This document shows, piece by piece, positions 1-6,952 of a DNA stretch of 11,221 nt. This DNA is from Geobacter sp. UBA1603 (GTDB lineage Bacteria; Desulfobacterota; Desulfuromonadia; Geobacterales; Pseudopelobacteraceae), in assembly GCA_002322035.1 (NCBI GenBank), contig DCNF01000056.1, positions 40,911 to 52,131 of the forward strand. The letters are read 5' to 3'. Numbering within the stretch: position 1 is the stretch's first letter; each line of letters begins with the position of its first letter. The position numbers and the translations under genes are program-made. The notes under the pieces are model-generated. The model searched no databases. It saw only the letters and a list, made by a program, of their open reading frames with translations, and was not told where the DNA came from.

Positions 1-1588
1 CCTGACGGGTGACGGTCTTAACCTCTTCGCAATCGCAGCGCATCTCGGCATTCAACTCTTCCAGTGCCTCGCTGACAATCAGGCGGGCGGTTTCAAGGTA
101 CTCCTGACTTTCGTCTTCAAACACGAACCCCCGTGAGACGATATCAGGGCCGTAAATCAGTTCTCCGCTCTTCTGGTTGATGCCGATGATCGCAACCACC
201 ATTCCGTCTTCGGAAAGGTGCTTTCGGTCCTTGAGCACCACGTTGCCGACATCCCCCACCCCCTTTCCGTCCACGAAAACCCGCCCCGATTCGACTTTCT
301 CGCTGATACAGGCGGTATCGGCATAGAAGGTGACCATATCACCGTTGGTGGCCAGCAGGCAGCGTTCCTCCGGTATGCCGACCTTTGCGGCCAGTCGGCG
401 GTGAGTCACAAGGTGGCGGTACTCTCCGTGGATCGGCAGGAAAAAACGAGGCCGAACAAGATTCATCATCAGTTTCAGCTCTTCCTGGCTGGCGTGCCCC
501 GAGACATGAACCTCGGAAACCTGCTCATGGTAGACCTCGGCCCCGCGCCGGTACAGGTGGTTGATCAGCTCTGAAATGGTTCGCTCATTGCCGGGGATGA
601 AGCGGGAGGATAGGATTACCGTATCGCCCTTTTCAAGCTTGATCTGCTTGTGGTCGTCCATGGCAATCCGGACCAGTGATGACATCGGCTCTCCCTGGCT
701 GCCGGTGGTGACCATGCAGACCTGCTTGGGCGGCAGGTTGTTCAGTTCTCGCAAGTCCATGATCATGTCGTCGGGTATGTTCAGATAACCGAGCTGGCGG
801 GCTATGCGCACATTGGCGATCATCGAGCGACCGTTAAGCAGGATCTTGCGGCCGAGTGCGATGGCCGCATCGGCGACCTGCTGCACGCGGTGAATATTGC
901 TGGAAAAAGCGGCAACAATAATCCGCCCGGAACAGTGTGGAAAAATCTGGGCAAAAGCCTCCCCGACGAATTTTTCCGAAATGGTATAGCCTTCGCGTTC
1001 GACATTGGTCGAGTCGGACAACAGTGCCAAAACCCCCCGCTCGCCGTAACGGGCAAAGGAGGGGAGGTCGGTCAATTCTCCATCTACCGGAGTCTGGTCG
1101 ATTTTGAAATCACCGGTATGAATGACAACCCCTTCCGGCGTCGTAATCGCAAGGGCGCAGCCATCGACAACCGAGTGGGCAACCCGCAGGAACTCGACCA
1201 GGAAACATCCCAGTTCCACAACATCGCGCGGTTTGACCACCACCAGATCAACCTTGTCGTCCAGTTTATATTCCTTGAGCTTTTCGTTGACGAACCCAAG
1301 GGTTAAAGCGGTCCCGTACACCGGCACGTTCATTTCCTGCAGCACAAAGGGGAGAGCGCCGATATGGTCTTCATGGCCGTGGGTCAGGCAGATGCCGCGC
1401 ACAGCGTCAAAACGCTCCCGCAGCCAGGATATGTCGGGAATAACGTAGTCAATGCCGAGCATATCGGGCTCGGGGAACATCAGCCCGCAGTCGGCGATGA
1501 TGATGTCGTCACCGCACTGGTAGGCCATCATATTCAGGCCGATTTCGCCCAGACCGCCAAGCGGGATTATGTTGAGGGGGCTGCTCAT
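1..1588 (-). CDS. rnj: Ribonuclease J (3' end beyond the window)
   Basis: RNase J is a cytoplasmic metallo-beta-lactamase/beta-CASP nuclease with 5'-3' exonuclease and endonuclease activity in mRNA turnover and rRNA maturation. I translated the minus strand from the ATG at 1588-1586; the frame stays open to base 1, giving 529 codons. The N-terminus has the family segment IPLGGLGEIGLNMM. The zinc motif HGHEDH lies at residues 70-75, followed by HTGDFK, SDSTN, a beta-CASP region with SSNIHR and GSQGEPMS, HVSGH at 361-365 and PIHGEY with His387. The family is about 550-560 residues, so only a short C-terminal part is missing. The last visible residues include TVTR, usual near the end of the family. 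The start ATG overlaps the preceding gene's stop as ATGA and has no strong Shine-Dalgarno, so coupled translation is likely. Identification is secure. Confidence 0.96.
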   Translation of the reverse strand, partial: MSSPLNIIPLGGLGEIGLNMMAYQCGDDIIIADCGLMFPEPDMLGIDYVIPDISWLRERFDAVRGICLTHGHEDHIGALPFVLQEMNVPVYGTALTLGFVNEKLKEYKLDDKVDLVVVKPRDVVELGCFLVEFLRVAHSVVDGCALAITTPEGVVIHTGDFKIDQTPVDGELTDLPSFARYGERGVLALLSDSTNVEREGYTISEKFVGEAFAQIFPHCSGRIIVAAFSSNIHRVQQVADAAIALGRKILLNGRSMIANVRIARQLGYLNIPDDMIMDLRELNNLPPKQVCMVTTGSQGEPMSSLVRIAMDDHKQIKLEKGDTVILSSRFIPGNERTISELINHLYRRGAEVYHEQVSEVHVSGHASQEELKLMMNLVRPRFFLPIHGEYRHLVTHRRLAAKVGIPEERCLLATNGDMVTFYADTACISEKVESGRVFVDGKGVGDVGNVVLKDRKHLSEDGMVVAIIGINQKSGELIYGPDIVSRGFVFEDESQEYLETARLIVSEALEELNAEMRCDCEEVKTVTRQ

Positions 1589-1986
1589 CGTTCACGCTGC
1601 AGTGGAACCAGAGCGGCGATCTTGCTGTCGCAGCGGGCGATCCACTCCTTTCCCGGAGTTACCAGCCAGCGGTCGGCATAGAACGAACTGCGCAGGGCCC
1701 GGTAGGCGATCAGGGCCCGGTTGACATCTCCCAGCCGCTCGTTCTGTTCGCCGATCCGCCAGAGCTGTTCAGCTGCTTTATCGACAGTCGGATGAAAAGG
1801 GATATACATATGCAGAGCGGATTCAAACCCGGCAACGGCTGCGGCAAAATCGTTGCGGCGCAACGCCTCTTCGCCCAGTGAGTACTGGGTGACCAGGCGC
1901 CACCAGGTGCCGGCGGTGAACAGCACAAGCGCACCGGCAATGATGACCGCCCCGTTGAGGCATATGATTTTACATACGGTTTTCAT
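1585..1986 (-). CDS. Membrane-anchored TPR-like protein of unknown function
   Basis: This 133-residue protein is not one I can name. Residues about 8-30 form one hydrophobic helix (GAVIIAGALVLFTAGTWW) after a short basic start, so it is probably anchored in the inner membrane with the rest soluble. The remainder is helical and resembles two TPR units: one near 36-60 (LGEEALRRNDFAAAVAGFES) and one near 73-102 (LWRIGEQNERLGDVNRALIA). The start ATG at 1986-1984 has a good Shine-Dalgarno, AGGTGA, seven bases upstream. The stop overlaps the rnj start (ATGA), so its translation is probably tied to RNase J. A scaffold or tethering role is only a guess from TPR structure and context. Reality of the gene is well supported by the RBS, the overlap and the protein-like sequence. 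Confidence 0.85.
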   Translation of the reverse strand: MKTVCKIICLNGAVIIAGALVLFTAGTWWRLVTQYSLGEEALRRNDFAAAVAGFESALHMYIPFHPTVDKAAEQLWRIGEQNERLGDVNRALIAYRALRSSFYADRWLVTPGKEWIARCDSKIAALVPLQRER

Positions 1987-1993
1987 GAGTATT

Positions 1994-1999
1994 TCACCT
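1994..1999 (-). promoter_or_regulatory. Ribosome binding site of the TPR-like gene
   Basis: AGGTGA on the minus strand lies seven bases before the ATG at 1986. It overlaps the stop codon of the upstream 61-residue gene (TGA at 1996-1994). It fixes the start of the TPR-like gene. Confidence 0.65.
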
Positions 2000-2179
2000 G
2001 AAAAAGCCCGGAATAATTGTCAGCAGTACTCCCGTAACCGCTGCCACGACACCGGCCAGAACCACCAGCGCGGCAGCACTGTCGAAGGGCGGTTTGAGGC
2101 GGTGAGCCGCCGGCAGTCCCCAGCAGATCGCCGCAACACCGGCGACCACCAGCGCGATATACTGATACCCGATTGTCAT
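1994..2179 (-). CDS. Small two-helix inner-membrane protein, unknown function
   Basis: A 61-residue hydrophobic protein with two predicted membrane helices, about residues 5-23 (YQYIALVVAGVAAICWG) and 34-56 (SAAALVVLAGVVAAVTGVLL), joined by a short loop with His, Arg and Lys. I chose the ATG at 2179-2177, one base after the plsC stop (TGA-A-ATG). An in-frame TTG at 2206 would give 70 residues but would overlap plsC by 26 bases, and its extra nine residues break the hydrophobic pattern. The gene sits one base after plsC and seven bases before the TPR-like gene, so it is probably cotranscribed with both. I do not recognise the family. It could partner the TPR-like protein, but that is inference from adjacency only. 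Confidence 0.75.
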   Translation of the reverse strand: MTIGYQYIALVVAGVAAICWGLPAAHRLKPPFDSAAALVVLAGVVAAVTGVLLTIIPGFFR

Positions 2180-2180
2180 T

Positions 2181-2903
2181 TCAAAAACGCCCCAGTTGAG
2201 ATTCAATCGTGCTGCGTACCTGCTCCATCATCAGATTTTCCGCATCTCCCCGGGAGGCGCCGGCAGGAGGTATGATCGGCTGATGCAGAAAAACATCGAT
2301 TCTGCCGGGGGTCAGCCTGGTCTGGTTGGCCGGGTTGATCCGGCCACTGCCGTTGATCGTGACCGGCACCACCGGCACTCCCGCCTTGCGGGCCAGGATA
2401 AATCCGCCCCGCTTGAAGGGAAGCAGTCTGCCGTCAGGGGATCGGGTCCCTTCCGGGAACATGACAACACTCCGACCGTTGCGGATCATCCGGGCGGCAT
2501 CGTCCATGCTTCGCATGGCCTTGCGGCCGTCACCCCGGTCAAGCGGGATGTACCCCCCGCGGCGCATGGACAGACCGAATACCGGTATGTCGAACAGCTC
2601 TTTTTTGGCGATCCAGTGAATATGGCGCGGCATGGTCACCAAAAGTGCCAGGATGTCGAAATTGCTCTGGTGATTGCTCATGAAGATCACCGGCCCCGGC
2701 GGGAGATTTTCGCTGCCGTGCAGCGTGACGCACGAACCGGACAGCGCCAGTGCCAGCCGGGCCCACAGTCGGGCAAACCAGGCGTAATTGCGTCCGCTGT
2801 CGCTGCGGTCAAAAAACGTTGACAGAAGAGCACAGGCCGATAACCCGAAGGTGAGCGGGATGAAGACGGCCAGATACAGGTATGCCCGCAATTTTGGGAT
2901 CAT
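2181..2903 (-). CDS. plsC: 1-acyl-sn-glycerol-3-phosphate acyltransferase (PlsC family)
   Basis: Predicted membrane acyltransferase that adds an acyl chain to lysophosphatidate to make phosphatidate, the phospholipid precursor. The 240 residues match the usual family length. An N-terminal hydrophobic stretch (about 8-30) anchors it in the inner membrane. The four acyltransferase motifs are present in order: NHQSNFD with catalytic His78 and Asp83 (HX4D), GGYIPLDR at 116-123, FPEGTR at 149-154, and VPVVPV at 176-181. The ATG at 2903-2901 is three bases after the rlmH stop, with no clear Shine-Dalgarno, so reinitiation after rlmH is likely. Family membership is certain. Exact acyl acceptor and symbol are less so, because genomes often carry several paralogues. 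Confidence 0.9.
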   Translation of the reverse strand: MIPKLRAYLYLAVFIPLTFGLSACALLSTFFDRSDSGRNYAWFARLWARLALALSGSCVTLHGSENLPPGPVIFMSNHQSNFDILALLVTMPRHIHWIAKKELFDIPVFGLSMRRGGYIPLDRGDGRKAMRSMDDAARMIRNGRSVVMFPEGTRSPDGRLLPFKRGGFILARKAGVPVVPVTINGSGRINPANQTRLTPGRIDVFLHQPIIPPAGASRGDAENLMMEQVRSTIESQLGRF

Positions 2904-2906
2904 CAG

Positions 2907-3368
2907 CTAATCGTGATGGTACGGTTCATTGTTCAGGATGGTAAACGCCCGGTAGATCTGCTCAAGCAGAAAAACCCGCACCATCTGGTGGGTCAGGGTC
3001 ATTCGTGACAGAGACAGCAGGCAGCCGCGCCGGCGGAACTGGTCTGAAAAACCGAATGCACCGCCAATGACAAAAACCAGATCGGTGATGCCGTCTTCCC
3101 GGTGGCGGTTGATCTGGAGCGCCAATCCGCGTGAATCGGGCTGGTCGCCCCGCTCATCAAGCAGCACGACGACCGCATGCGCAGGGATCTGCCGTTCAAG
3201 CCGCTCGCACTCGCGGCGGCGCATTTCTTCGGCCTCCGCCCCCTTCTCGTCGCGAACTTCCACCGTTTCGACCGGGCAGTATCGCCGGATCCGGCCAAGG
3301 TAGTCACTGATTCCATCCTGTATCCACGACGACCGGGTTTTGCCGACCCAGAGGATTTTTATCTTCAA
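2907..3368 (-). CDS. rlmH: 23S rRNA (pseudouridine-1915-N3) methyltransferase RlmH
   Basis: SPOUT-class enzyme that methylates N3 of pseudouridine 1915 in helix 69 of 23S rRNA, acting on assembled 70S ribosomes. The 153 residues match the family length of about 155. The start MKIKILWVGKT is typical, VFVIGGAFGF at about 98-107 is the SAM-binding glycine-rich loop, and the C-terminal NEPYHH is the conserved family tail. The start codon is TTG at 3368-3366, overlapping the rsfS stop as TTGA. A strong Shine-Dalgarno, AAGGAAG, ends seven bases upstream. No other Met occurs until residue 50, so the TTG start is needed to keep the conserved N-terminus. It follows rsfS directly, a common bacterial arrangement. 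Confidence 0.96.
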   Translation of the reverse strand: MKIKILWVGKTRSSWIQDGISDYLGRIRRYCPVETVEVRDEKGAEAEEMRRRECERLERQIPAHAVVVLLDERGDQPDSRGLALQINRHREDGITDLVFVIGGAFGFSDQFRRRGCLLSLSRMTLTHQMVRVFLLEQIYRAFTILNNEPYHHD

Positions 3369-3778
3369 AAATCATCTTCCTTGCGGGCATCGCGAACGTG
3401 TTTCGGCAGTTCGATCTCCGGAGCCGCCTTCCAGAGGCCGTCCAGATCGTAGTATCCGCGCAGCGGATCATGGAAAATGTGCACCAGAACATCACCGTAA
3501 TCCATGACGATCCACTTCCCATCGCCTTCTCCCTCGATGTCATGGACCTTGCCGAATTTCTTGAGGCCGATGCGGATACCGTCGGCGATCGCCTGGTTTT
3601 GCTTTTCTGAATTGCCCGAAATTATCACCAGGCAGTCGGCAATAGTCGAAACAACGGAAATATCGTACGCCCTGATATCGAAGGCCTTCTTGTCGTAGGC
3701 CAGTTCGGCACACCGTACTGCACGATCATGTGCTGACAGGACTGTTTTTACGGCATGTTCTCTTGGTTTTTCCGGCAT
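3365..3778 (-). CDS. rsfS: Ribosome silencing factor RsfS (Iojap/DUF143 family)
   Basis: RsfS binds ribosomal protein uL14 on the 50S subunit and blocks subunit joining, lowering translation under nutrient limitation. The 137 residues are slightly longer than the 105-120 core, with a basic N-terminal extension of about 12 residues. Family signatures are visible: YDISVVSTIADCLVIISG at about 38-55, SEKQNQAIADGI at about 57-68, and GKWIVMDYGDVLVHIFHD at 87-104, then RGYYDLDGLW. The ATG at 3778 overlaps the nadD stop in TAATG, so the two are probably translationally coupled. The nadD-rsfS-rlmH order is widespread in bacteria and supports the call. Confidence 0.96.
   Translation of the reverse strand: MPEKPREHAVKTVLSAHDRAVRCAELAYDKKAFDIRAYDISVVSTIADCLVIISGNSEKQNQAIADGIRIGLKKFGKVHDIEGEGDGKWIVMDYGDVLVHIFHDPLRGYYDLDGLWKAAPEIELPKHVRDARKEDDF
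3376..3382 (-). promoter_or_regulatory. Strong ribosome binding site supporting the TTG start of rlmH
   Basis: AAGGAAG on the minus strand, inside the 3' end of rsfS, is separated by seven bases from the TTG at 3368-3366. It decides the non-ATG start and fits the conserved RlmH N-terminus. Confidence 0.7.
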
Positions 3779-4419
3779 TATCGGTAGATCCCTTCTTCTC
3801 TGATATATGTTTCTACGGCAGCCGGGACAAGATAGCGGACGGAACGCCCCGCGGCAGCGTATCGCCTGATCATGCTTGATGACAGGTCCAGCGGACAGCC
3901 GGCAAGCAGCTGAATCGTCGTTCCGCCGACATGCTCAAGGCGGCGGGAGGCGGCAGTATAACGGAACTGATCCCGCATGGCAACCGGAAGGGCCTGGCCG
4001 GGGTGGTCTGACTCGGCCCCGGGCCGTTCGACCACAATCAGGTTGCAGGATTGCAGGAGATCGTTGCAGGCGTGCCAGGTGGTAATTTCAAGGAACGAGT
4101 CGCTGCCGATTATGAAATACAGGGTGTCGCCCGGGTTGCGGGACTGCAGGGTGCGGATCGTGTCGATCGAGTAGGATTTTCCGTTACGCTCCCCTTCGAT
4201 CGTTGAAAGTTCGAAGGACGGATTATCGGCGATTGCCAGGGCAACCATCCGGCAGCGTCGGGAAAACGGGACCGAGCCGGCGACCCGCTTGTGGGGTGGG
4301 TCTGCCGCCGGAATGAACAGAACCCGATCAAGCCCGCAGGTTTCGCGGGCTTCTTCGGCAATCCGCAGGTGGGCAACGTGCGGCGGGTTGAATGTCCCCC
4401 CCAAGAGACCGATCTTCAT
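3778..4419 (-). CDS. nadD: Nicotinate-nucleotide adenylyltransferase
   Basis: NadD transfers AMP from ATP to nicotinate mononucleotide to make deamido-NAD, an essential step of NAD synthesis in the cytoplasm. The 213 residues match the family. The nucleotidyltransferase signature GGTFNPPHVAHL is at residues 7-18, with His14 and His17 as the HXGH-type pair (here HVAH). KSYSIDT at 81-87, IIGSDSF at 103-109, Trp115 and the C-terminal LSSSMIR at 179-185 are all as expected. The ATG at 4419 overlaps the upstream stop as ATGA, and its own stop overlaps the rsfS start (TAATG). No strong Shine-Dalgarno is visible, again suggesting coupling. Nothing looks broken. Confidence 0.97.
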   Translation of the reverse strand: MKIGLLGGTFNPPHVAHLRIAEEARETCGLDRVLFIPAADPPHKRVAGSVPFSRRCRMVALAIADNPSFELSTIEGERNGKSYSIDTIRTLQSRNPGDTLYFIIGSDSFLEITTWHACNDLLQSCNLIVVERPGAESDHPGQALPVAMRDQFRYTAASRRLEHVGGTTIQLLAGCPLDLSSSMIRRYAAAGRSVRYLVPAAVETYIREEGIYR

Positions 4420-5543
4420 GTCATCAGAATCTTGTTTTTGATGATCAGCATCTCAAATGCCAGCGAAGCCTTGCGTACCAGTTTCTGCAGTTCGGCAAGG
4501 CGCTTGCCGAGAGCATCCATGTCAGCCGAAACCAGCACGGCCGCCACGACCTTGTTGAGCATGATCACCGGCAACACCAGAAGCGGAACATCGGAAGCAG
4601 TGCCAAGCGCCTTGTGTATCTGGCGGTTTTCCGGGGTATTGATCAGCGGTCCCATGGCAAAGGTCCGGGACTCGTTTACATCACGCAGTACCGATGGTTT
4701 GCTGAGCAGCAGCGACAGGTCGGCGAAGCCGGCAACCCGTTCGGCAGAGCGCACCGCCCGCCAGCCGACCGCGGCATTGTTACGGATGATGAACAGGGCG
4801 CCGACGGTAAACTCCTGGCCGAGATAGCTGATGAACACATCAGCCACTTCATCCCGGGTCCGGGCGGCGGCAAAATCAATTGAAAGGCGGTCGACCGTGT
4901 ATCGCCCGTCCCCATCCCCCGCCGGGAACAGGTCGCCTTCACCGTCCTGCAGGCTGGCAAACCCCTCGAACTCGGCCGGGATAGTAACATTGAGCAGTTC
5001 ACCGGTTTCAGAGATCGTCGGCATGGTAATCGTAGCCGCCCTCGGTTTTTTCGAGGCATCCTCACGCTTTTTGCGGGCCAGTGCCGCCAGCTGTTCGTAA
5101 CGGGTCTCATGGGAGCTGATCCGGTAATACGCCGAAAGGGCCCGGGAGATATGGACATCCAGCGCGATGTGGGGCTGGACCACATATCCGGTGGAGAAGG
5201 CGATTTCATCAATGACCTTCAAGTCGGTCGGATCGGTCATGGCCAGAGAGAGCCGGTTCCGGGTGATACGGAACGGTATGATCCGGTGCGCGGCGGCTTT
5301 TTCACGCTCCACGAGCCTGATGACCTCACGGGGGACCATTTTCAGATCATCCGGACCGACACAGGGGTAGCCGAATTTCTGTCCCAGCAGCCGGGCCAGA
5401 TCCTCTTCACTGACATAGCCCATCTCGATCAGACTGCTCCCGAGCCGTATGCCGTAGATCATCTGGTTCTTGAGCGCCTCGTCAAGCTGATCGGATGTGA
5501 TCATCTGCTCTTTCAGCAACAGTTCGCCAAGCTTTAGTGCCAT
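4416..5543 (-). CDS. Stand-alone GspE-N/MshEN domain protein with GAF-like C-terminus, no ATPase
   Basis: A 375-residue soluble protein. Residues about 1-145 match the N-terminal domain of GspE/PilB/MshE secretion ATPases: LGELLLKEQMI, then RLGSSLIEMGYVSEEDLARL (33-52), then LSLAMTDPTDLKVIDEI (98-114). The two repeats resemble the c-di-GMP-binding MshEN motif (RLGxxLLxxGLLx4Lx3LxxQ). Repeat 1 (4-27) has Lys for Arg and Gln13 for Gly but keeps the final Gln. Repeat 2 (33-56) keeps Arg, Gly35 and Gly42 but ends one residue out of register (Gln55, Lys56). Residues about 146-225 are a charged, probably flexible linker. Residues about 226-370 look like a GAF-type sensor fold, with VADVFISYLGQEFTVGALFI and PLLVLPVIMLNKVVAAVLVS. 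There is no Walker A or B, so it cannot be a secretion ATPase. It lies 24 bp after gspN and overlaps nadD (ATGA). A role in controlling the GspL platform is inference. Confidence 0.85.
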   Translation of the reverse strand: MALKLGELLLKEQMITSDQLDEALKNQMIYGIRLGSSLIEMGYVSEEDLARLLGQKFGYPCVGPDDLKMVPREVIRLVEREKAAAHRIIPFRITRNRLSLAMTDPTDLKVIDEIAFSTGYVVQPHIALDVHISRALSAYYRISSHETRYEQLAALARKKREDASKKPRAATITMPTISETGELLNVTIPAEFEGFASLQDGEGDLFPAGDGDGRYTVDRLSIDFAAARTRDEVADVFISYLGQEFTVGALFIIRNNAAVGWRAVRSAERVAGFADLSLLLSKPSVLRDVNESRTFAMGPLINTPENRQIHKALGTASDVPLLVLPVIMLNKVVAAVLVSADMDALGKRLAELQKLVRKASLAFEMLIIKNKILMT

Positions 5544-5567
5544 AATTCGCGCATTCCACTCCGGGAG

Positions 5568-6407
5568 TTAGATGATTTCAGGCTTCAGCAGCGTACCCCT
5601 GACCGGGATCCGGTAGACACCCGGTGATGCCATGAATTTGGCCAGCAGCAGAAAAACCAGCTTCTGCCGCTCCATGAACTCGGCCCGGGGCATGATTTCC
5701 AGGGTCAGGGCAAGCGGCTGGCGTGCCGCTGAAGCTCCGGTCGGGATTTCTCCCGAAAGGCGCATATAGATACCGTCCCCTTCCAGGGTAAAGCTTTCCA
5801 GCCTGGCCCTGCCATCGGTAATCCTGACCATCCCCCGGGTTTTCAGGCCGGCGGCATCCGGAAGCGGAAAGCTCCCCAGGCGGATGCCGGAAAATCCCAT
5901 GTTGCCGACTTCCAGCCGGATATCGCCATTCACGCCGCCCGCAGTACGTGTTAGCCGCCCTTCCCCGCGCACATCACCAGTTGCCCGCGCTCCCAGCACC
6001 GTTAGAAAAAAAGGGATATCTGCCAGAGTAATCCCCGAGGTTTCAAGCTGCAGGGCGTCTCGGCCGCGGGTGCCATACACCAGCCGAAGATGCCCGTTGC
6101 CAATCGCTGCCGATGCTGCCACATCCAGCCGGCCGGCCGCCAGAGGTAAAAGAAGCGGCCGCAGCGTCAGCCGGCCGGCGCTGAACAGAACACCCCTGTC
6201 CGAGAAAAGTCGCGCATCATCCCAGGCCAGGCCGGGAAGAACTGTCCTGCGACAGCCGGGCGACAGGGACAGCCCTTGTCCGGACAGGAGCGCGGCAAGC
6301 GCCTGGTCGATGCGGGCAGTTGGAAACAGGGCGTAGACACAAACCAGAAACAGGAACAGGGCGACAGAAGCAAGGCACAACTGCTTAAGCGCCCGTTTCA
6401 GAGTCAT
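5568..6407 (-). CDS. gspN: Type II secretion system protein GspN
   Basis: GspN is an accessory inner-membrane component of some type II secretion systems, with a single N-terminal anchor and a periplasmic beta-rich domain. The 279 residues fit the family. One membrane helix lies at about 10-29 (LCLASVALFLFLVCVYALFP) after a basic cytoplasmic start. The rest is periplasmic and rich in beta-like repeats such as GDVRGEGRLTRTAGGVNGDI and GIYMRLSGEIP. The C-terminal GTLLKPEI is typical of AsmA/GspN-like proteins. The start ATG overlaps the gspM stop as ATGA. The call rests on these features and on its place directly after gspL and gspM. Sequence conservation in GspN is low, so the family name is less certain than for its neighbours. 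Confidence 0.82.
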   Translation of the reverse strand: MTLKRALKQLCLASVALFLFLVCVYALFPTARIDQALAALLSGQGLSLSPGCRRTVLPGLAWDDARLFSDRGVLFSAGRLTLRPLLLPLAAGRLDVAASAAIGNGHLRLVYGTRGRDALQLETSGITLADIPFFLTVLGARATGDVRGEGRLTRTAGGVNGDIRLEVGNMGFSGIRLGSFPLPDAAGLKTRGMVRITDGRARLESFTLEGDGIYMRLSGEIPTGASAARQPLALTLEIMPRAEFMERQKLVFLLLAKFMASPGVYRIPVRGTLLKPEII

Positions 6408-6952
6408 TTCTGCTGGCCCGGCAGCGGCTTCAAAAGGGCAACCGTCATGGCCAGGTCAACCCGTGCGGGATCATCGAACCGGACCTTGATCCCCACCTTT
6501 TTCAGCACAACCGGCCGGCTTCCCTTTTCCAGGCGGTAGAGCAGATTCACCGCCTCATTGGCCGTTACCCCTTCAATGCGCACGTCGGCGGCTTCTTCAA
6601 GAATGCCCGGCCGCTCTTCACCCTTGATCGGAACGACCTTAACCCCTTTTCCTTTAATGCCGATTTCGTCAATAACTTTTGCCGGAGAATCGTCGGGCCG
6701 CAGCGAGGACATCCGCCCAGCCAGCTGGTCGGCCGAACGCTTGGCGGAAAGGTAGGCCGCTTTGAGCGGCAACAGCTCCTTCAGCACCGTTTCCCGCGCC
6801 AGCCGGGTACGTTCACGCTCGGCCAGCCGACTGGAAAATGCCGACCAGGCCAGGGCAAGCAGCAAAACGGCAATCAGGCCATAGCCAAGCCTGAGCCTGT
6901 CCCGGTTTTCTAGGCGGTTCCAGGTTTCGACTATTTCCATAAGGCGGCTCAC
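6404..6952 (-). CDS. gspM: Type II secretion system protein GspM
   Basis: GspM is a bitopic inner-membrane protein that pairs with GspL in the assembly platform of type II secretion. The 182 residues show a short cytoplasmic start, one membrane helix at about 23-39 (GYGLIAVLLLALAWSAF), a charged coiled-coil-like segment at about 42-80, and a C-terminal domain at about 105-175 with the alternating pattern expected of a ferredoxin-like fold (VRIEGVTANEAVNLLYRLEK). The start is GTG at 6952, overlapping the gspL stop as GTGA, with the strong Shine-Dalgarno AAGGAAG seven bases upstream. A later ATG at 6940 (residue 5) is possible but lacks a good site. It could also be described as PilO-like, but the actin-like/PilN fusion upstream makes GspM the better name. 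Confidence 0.86.
   Translation of the reverse strand: MSRLMEIVETWNRLENRDRLRLGYGLIAVLLLALAWSAFSSRLAERERTRLARETVLKELLPLKAAYLSAKRSADQLAGRMSSLRPDDSPAKVIDEIGIKGKGVKVVPIKGEERPGILEEAADVRIEGVTANEAVNLLYRLEKGSRPVVLKKVGIKVRFDDPARVDLAMTVALLKPLPGQQK

Noticed and set aside
218..1681. Plus-strand open frames (118, 138, 108 and 105 codons) at the left end
   Set aside because: The minus strand here encodes RNase J in one unbroken frame with all catalytic motifs; the plus frames are shadows.
2180..2206. TTG start at 2206 for the small two-helix protein
   Set aside because: It would overlap plsC by 26 bases and add a non-matching N-terminus. The ATG at 2179, one base after the plsC stop, is more economical.
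2196..2822. 208-codon plus-strand open frame opposite plsC
   Set aside because: PlsC carries all four acyltransferase motifs on the minus strand; the plus frame is a compositional shadow.
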